This document shows, piece after piece, positions 60,165 to 64,000 of a DNA stretch of 64,000 nt. The DNA comes from Ruminococcus flavefaciens ND2009 (GTDB lineage Bacteria > Bacillota > Clostridia > Oscillospirales > Ruminococcaceae), in NCBI RefSeq assembly GCF_000621785.1, contig NZ_KK211346.1, positions 511,754-575,753 on the forward strand, read 5' to 3'. The notes below the pieces were generated by a model that worked only from the letters and a program-made list of their open reading frames with translations, was not told where the DNA came from and did not search any database. A program made the translations under genes and the position numbers. The first letter of the stretch is position 1. Each line of letters begins with the position of its first letter.

Positions 60165-60202
60165 TGAAGATCATTCCTTTCAATACATAAGAATACATTC
60201 TA

Positions 60203-60231
60203 ATTGTACAACATTTCATTCAGTTTGTCAA
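60203..60231 (-). promoter_or_regulatory. SigA promoter of the acn-icd-rex operon
   Basis: Minus strand TTGACA (60226-60231), 17 bp, TACAAT (60203-60208). Confidence 0.88.
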
Positions 60232-60242
60232 GAATTAAACAA
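60225..60242 (-). promoter_or_regulatory. Rex-like operator over the acn promoter -35
   Basis: TTGTTTAATTCTTGACAA matches TTGTTAA-N4-TTAACAA at 12 of 14 positions and contains the TTGACA -35, so binding would block polymerase. Confidence 0.65.
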
Positions 60243-60260
60243 AGTAAATTTAAGACATGA

Positions 60261-60286
60261 AGAAAGGCTTCCGAAGAAGCCTTTCT
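60261..60286 (-). terminator. Hairpin terminator after the ABC exporter genes
   Basis: 11-bp perfect stem AGAAAGGCTTC/GAAGCCTTTCT with a 4-nt loop, just past the stop at 60288; only a weak T-run follows. Confidence 0.65.
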
Positions 60287-60287
60287 A

Positions 60288-62027
60288 TCACGATGCAAAC
60301 TGGCTGTTGTAAAGCTCGGCATAGAAGCCTCCCTTGGCGAGAAGCTGCTCATGATCTCCCTGTTCGATTATGTTTCCGTGCTTCATAACGAGTATTATAT
60401 CGGAGTTCTTTATTGTAGAGAGTCTGTGTGCGATGACAAAGCTGGTCCTTCCCTCCATCAGCTTTACAAAAGCACGTTGTATACGCAGTTCTGTACGCAG
60501 GTCTATTGAGCTGGTCGCCTCATCAAGAATAAGCATAGGCGGATCCATGAGCATTATCCTTGCTAAACAGATAAGCTGCTTCTGTCCCTGCGACAATCCG
60601 CAGTCTTCACTTATAACAGTATCATATGCGTTTGGCAGTCTCTTTATGAAGCCGTGAGCGTAAACCGACTTAGCCGCCTCGATAATCTGTTCTCTTGTAG
60701 CATCAGGAGCTCCGTATGCTATGTTTTCCGCAACAGTTCCGGTAAATACCCAGGTCTCCTGAAGCACCATTCCGAAGCAGCTTCTCAGGCTGTCACGGGT
60801 GACACTGTTTATTTCCTTGCCGGAAAGCACTATTTTGCCGCTGTCAATATCGTAAAAACGCAGCAGCAGATTAATGATCGTCGATTTTCCGCAGCCGGTA
60901 GGACCTACAATAGCTACACGCTGTCCGCTTTTTACATCAAGGCTGAAGTTTTCGATGAGCTTTGTATCAGGAGAATAAGAAAAGAAAACGTCTGAAAAAC
61001 TAAGTGTTCCGTCACAACTTTCAAGAACTTCCTTATCAGAATCATCGGGCACTTCGTTCTCGTCAAGCACAGCAAATACTCGTTCAGCAGAAGCTACAGC
61101 GTTCTGAAGCTCAGCAAAAACTCCTGATATTTCATTGAAAGGCTTGGTATACTGATTGGAGTAAGCAAGGAAGCTGGACAGCTTTCCTACTGTCATAGCG
61201 CCAATTATCAGGGATTTCCCTACTACACCGAGAGCACCGAGGAGTCCGACAGCTGCATAGATAAGTCCGTTGACAAATCTTGTGGTAGGATTGGTCATTG
61301 AGCTGAAAAAAGTTGCCTTGACACCGATCTTTCCATAAGCCTTGTTTATCTCATCAAATCTCGCCTCGGCTCTCTTATCATAAACGAAAGCCTTTACTAT
61401 TTTCTGATTTCCAGCCATTTCCTCAGCAAGTCCCACCATGTCACCGCGCAGCTTTGACTGCTTCATATAAGAGTCGTGGGACGCTTTGGTTATCCTGGAT
61501 GCTGCGATAAAAGATAACGGCGTAAGGATAACGACCACAATGGCTATCCTGAAGTTGATCGCCATCATAAATATAAGTGTTCCAATGATAGTGATAATAC
61601 CGCTGAAAAACTGAGCAAAGCCCTGAAGAAGACCGTCTGATATTATCTCTATATCATTTATTACTCTGCTCGTAAGCTCGCCTTTAGTGTGTCCGTCGAT
61701 ATATCTGAGCGGGACCCGCTCAAGCTTGCAGAATATATCAGACCTGAGATCGCGAATAGTAAGAAATGACAGCTTATTTGTGCAAAGGCTCATGAGCCAC
61801 TGAAAAAGAGTACTTGCAACTACCATGGAAGCCAGCAGTACAATGATCCTGCCAAGCTTGTGAAAATCCACATTCCCCTTACCGATACAGCAGTCTACCG
61901 CTTCTCCGATAAACACAGGGACTGCCAGTGAAAGAGAGACTCCAAGAGCTGCAAAAACAATAGTGAGCACAAAGTATCTCAAATAAGGAGCGGCATAGGA
62001 GAAAACACGTTTCAAAGTCTTAAGCAT
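60288..62027 (-). CDS. ABC exporter half-transporter, second subunit
   Basis: 579 aa: six-helix membrane domain (~1-310) fused to an ATPase domain (~335-579) with Walker A GPTGCGKST, Q-loop VLQETWVF, a variant signature LSQGQ in place of LSGGQ, Walker B with catalytic Glu (LILDEATSSID) and the H-loop AHRLSTI. Its gene overlaps that of the first subunit by 8 bp, so the two form a heterodimer. Substrate unknown: multidrug, lipid or peptide exporters share this layout. Confidence 0.93.
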   Translation of the reverse strand: MLKTLKRVFSYAAPYLRYFVLTIVFAALGVSLSLAVPVFIGEAVDCCIGKGNVDFHKLGRIIVLLASMVVASTLFQWLMSLCTNKLSFLTIRDLRSDIFCKLERVPLRYIDGHTKGELTSRVINDIEIISDGLLQGFAQFFSGIITIIGTLIFMMAINFRIAIVVVILTPLSFIAASRITKASHDSYMKQSKLRGDMVGLAEEMAGNQKIVKAFVYDKRAEARFDEINKAYGKIGVKATFFSSMTNPTTRFVNGLIYAAVGLLGALGVVGKSLIIGAMTVGKLSSFLAYSNQYTKPFNEISGVFAELQNAVASAERVFAVLDENEVPDDSDKEVLESCDGTLSFSDVFFSYSPDTKLIENFSLDVKSGQRVAIVGPTGCGKSTIINLLLRFYDIDSGKIVLSGKEINSVTRDSLRSCFGMVLQETWVFTGTVAENIAYGAPDATREQIIEAAKSVYAHGFIKRLPNAYDTVISEDCGLSQGQKQLICLARIMLMDPPMLILDEATSSIDLRTELRIQRAFVKLMEGRTSFVIAHRLSTIKNSDIILVMKHGNIIEQGDHEQLLAKGGFYAELYNSQFAS

Positions 62028-63753
62028 TTGCGCTGCCCTCCTTTTCGTTCATCTGAGACCTGTAGATCTCATTGTAAACATCACAGCTTTCGATCAGCTC
62101 TTCATGTGTGCCTATGCCCACTGCTTCACCTTCGTCCATAACTATGATCTTATCAGCTTTTTTAAGTGAAGTCGTCCTCTGAGAGATCATCACAACTGTC
62201 GTATCGGGAAGATCCTCACTAAGTGCGTGCCTGAACGCAAGATCAGTCTTATAGTCAAGGGCACTCGTAGAGTCGTCGAGAATAACAATATCAGGATCGC
62301 CGACAAGTGCTCTTGCTATAGATATTCGCTGCTTCTGACCTCCGGAAAGATTTTTACCGCCCTGAGAAATAACAGTATCAAGTCCGTCGGGACTGTTGCT
62401 GACGAACTCCCATGCCTGTGCGGTTTTCAGAGCCGATATTATCTCAGCATCGGAAGCATCGGATTTGCGCCAGCGCATATTCTCACGTATAGTTCCCGAG
62501 AAAAGCGCAGCCTTCTGCGGAACAATTCCTATCCTGCTGCGAAGCTGCTCATTTTCAATATCATTTACATCCACACCGAAGACACTGACGGTGCCCTCAG
62601 TTGCCTTATAAAAGCAGGGTATAAGGCTTGCAAGCGTGGATTTTCCGCAGCCTGTACCGCCTATGATACCCAGCATCTGTCCTTTTTTTACCGAAAAAGA
62701 GATATTTCTCAGCGAATAGTCTCCCGCACCTGCATATGAGAAAGAAACACTGTTGAATTCGATAATGTCAGCTTTCTTCTCATCGATCTCGCTTATGGTT
62801 CCGTTCTCCTCGGGAAGAAGCGCAAAGACCTCACTTATCCTGTTTGCGGACGCAAAAGCCTTTGTAAAAATAACAATAAGATTAGCCAGAACCACGAGAG
62901 CAAGCAGTATCTGTGTCATATAATTGGTAAAAGCAGTGAGTTCGCCCTGAGTAAGCCTGCCGACATCTATTCTCTTTCCGCCGAACCAGATAACAGCAAC
63001 AATGCCGAGATTCATCACCATGAACGCCACAGGATTGAGAATGGCAGATATTTTTCCGACGGCAATGGAATTATCGGATATATCATCAACAGCTTCCTTG
63101 AACTCATCGATCTCCTCATTCTGACGCGAAAACGCCCTGATAACTCTCGCTCCCTCAAGATTCTCACGCGTCAGCAGCGAAGCTCTGTCAAGGCACTGCT
63201 GAGTCTTTTTATACATCGGAACAGTTTTTTTCATTATAAAAAATATGACCAGTGAGATCAAAGGAGCTACAACAAAGAATACAAGTGACAGTTTAAGATC
63301 GATGGTCACTGCCATAACAGCGGCTCCGATAACAAGGAAAGGCGCTCTTACCGCAAGTCTGATAAACATATTCACACCGTTCTGAACAGTATTTGTGTCG
63401 TTGGTAAGCCTGTTTACAAGAGAAGAGGTACCTATCTTGTCTATACTTTCATATGAGAGTGAATTTATATGCCTGTACAGGTCAGCCCTCAGCTCAGTAC
63501 CAAAGCCGTATGCACACTTTGCCGCAAAATACTGACAGGTCAGGGCGAATCCAAGACCGCTGGCACCGAGGAGCACAATAAGCCCGCTCATTTTAATGAT
63601 ATATGAAGTATCATTATTTCCGATTCCGTTGTCGATTATCCTCGCCATTACTACAGGGACAATAAGTTCAAAAACCGCTTCAAGGAGTTTAAAAAAAGGT
63701 CCGAGGAGAAGCTCCTTTTTATAGTTTCTGAGATATTTCAGTAAATTCTTCAT
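62020..63753 (-). CDS. ABC exporter half-transporter, first subunit
   Basis: 577 aa, same fusion plan as its partner: membrane domain (~1-310), then Walker A GGTGCGKST, Q-loop, normal signature LSGGQKQR, but Walker B ends VILDDSTSALD, with Asp in place of the catalytic Glu, and Gln replaces His in the switch (ISQRTTS). With the partner's LSQGQ these changes fall on one composite site, as in asymmetric heterodimers such as TM287/288 and BmrCD. The ATG has no clear ribosome site in view beyond a purine-rich stretch. Confidence 0.93.
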   Translation of the reverse strand: MKNLLKYLRNYKKELLLGPFFKLLEAVFELIVPVVMARIIDNGIGNNDTSYIIKMSGLIVLLGASGLGFALTCQYFAAKCAYGFGTELRADLYRHINSLSYESIDKIGTSSLVNRLTNDTNTVQNGVNMFIRLAVRAPFLVIGAAVMAVTIDLKLSLVFFVVAPLISLVIFFIMKKTVPMYKKTQQCLDRASLLTRENLEGARVIRAFSRQNEEIDEFKEAVDDISDNSIAVGKISAILNPVAFMVMNLGIVAVIWFGGKRIDVGRLTQGELTAFTNYMTQILLALVVLANLIVIFTKAFASANRISEVFALLPEENGTISEIDEKKADIIEFNSVSFSYAGAGDYSLRNISFSVKKGQMLGIIGGTGCGKSTLASLIPCFYKATEGTVSVFGVDVNDIENEQLRSRIGIVPQKAALFSGTIRENMRWRKSDASDAEIISALKTAQAWEFVSNSPDGLDTVISQGGKNLSGGQKQRISIARALVGDPDIVILDDSTSALDYKTDLAFRHALSEDLPDTTVVMISQRTTSLKKADKIIVMDEGEAVGIGTHEELIESCDVYNEIYRSQMNEKEGSANA

Positions 63754-63799
63754 CTGTTTACATCCATCCGATCGCTGAAATTGATCATACGCACAACGA

Positions 63800-63818
63800 C
63801 ACTCCCTTTTGGGGAGTG
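63800..63818. terminator. Hairpin between the UDP-sugar pyrophosphorylase and ABC exporter genes
   Basis: 7-bp stem CACTCCC/GGGAGTG with a 5-nt loop; T-run on the plus side, weak on the minus side. Confidence 0.5.
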
Positions 63819-63829
63819 CCGTTTTATAG

Positions 63830-64000
63830 TCATATTTTTATTCCGTTTGCCTTTAAAAGCTCTCTTGCCGACTCGACTGAATCTACACCGACCGCATTTT
63901 TTACAGGCGCAAATTCCTTCTCACGTACAACTTCATACGCAAGGCAGCTGTCCTGCATATGTACCATATCCAGAACGAGAGTCTCAAATTTGTGACCATT
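63830..64000 (-). CDS. UDP-N-acetylhexosamine pyrophosphorylase-like protein, C-terminal end (cut by window edge)
   Basis: Only the last 56 codons are in the window. The visible part, HKFETLVLDMV ... YEVVREKEFAPVKNAVGVDSVESARELL (segments KFETLVLD, REKEFAPVKNA, DSVESARELL), matches the end of UDPGP-family enzymes: the FE-x-F/L-x-FD strand, the R-x-x-EF-x-P-x-KN sugar-phosphate region and the D-(S/T)-x-x-x-AR helix, as in UAP1-type N-acetylglucosamine/galactosamine pyrophosphorylases. These make UDP-sugars from UTP and sugar-1-phosphate. Confidence 0.7.
   Translation of the reverse strand, partial: NGHKFETLVLDMVHMQDSCLAYEVVREKEFAPVKNAVGVDSVESARELLKANGIKI

Overview
The window looks like the chromosome of a low-to-mid GC anaerobic clostridium of the Ruminococcus / Oscillospiraceae type. 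Supporting signs are clostridial gene sets (BofA, a SpoIIM-like protein, a Spo0A-type DNA-binding domain, the TIGR03960/DUF2344 radical SAM pair), anaerobic enzymes (NrdDG, PflX-like radical SAM protein), Rex control, and a soluble fumarate-reducing branch typical of a succinate former. The species assignment is inference. No insertion sequence, prophage, CRISPR array or rRNA was seen.

Layout. 1-1.1 kb: sortase-like gene (cut by the edge) and its probable wall-anchored substrate. 1.2-1.6 kb: tRNA-Arg and tRNA-Lys. 1.6-7 kb: stand-alone Spo0A C-terminal domain, acyl-CoA ligase, pyrimidine nucleoside phosphorylase, and a BofA gene with three small conserved unknowns. 7-15.5 kb: phosphodiesterase, two ECF sigma/anti-sigma pairs, proC with two membrane proteins, and a PflX-like enzyme. 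15.5-21.5 kb: clpC, a tiny Cys-rich membrane peptide, and tig-clpP-clpX. 21.6-27.8 kb: the rplS-lepB-lepB-rbgA-rnhB-yraN-thrC run. 27.8-31.9 kb: radical SAM pair, GNAT, cdd, DUF896. 31.9-35.8 kb: SDR, HD hydrolase, LTA-synthase-like protein, FlK-like thioesterase. 35.8-39.2 kb: HtrA, a roughly 625-nt putative noncoding RNA, a secreted SGNH-like protein. 39.3-44.1 kb: nrdDG, 6S RNA, DUF1292, zinc ribbon, pyrE.

44.1-60.2 kb is the metabolic core, all on the minus strand. Promoter-proximal to distal it reads acn - small membrane protein - icd - rex, then fumC - hdrB - hdrC - hdrA - mvhD - three Flx/hydrogenase-like electron-transfer subunits - frdB - frdA - AAE-family transporter. I read it as a redox-regulated module: NADH electrons enter a flavin-bifurcating HdrABC/Flx-type complex and fumarate (made by FumC) is the likely high-potential sink, with succinate perhaps exported by the last gene. 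Rex-like operators overlap or flank the promoters of both units. 60.3-64 kb holds a heterodimeric ABC exporter and the end of a UDP-sugar pyrophosphorylase gene.

Part 2 puts most weight on the Hdr/Flx/fumarate-reductase locus and on the unannotated repeat-bearing RNA at 37.4-38.0 kb.
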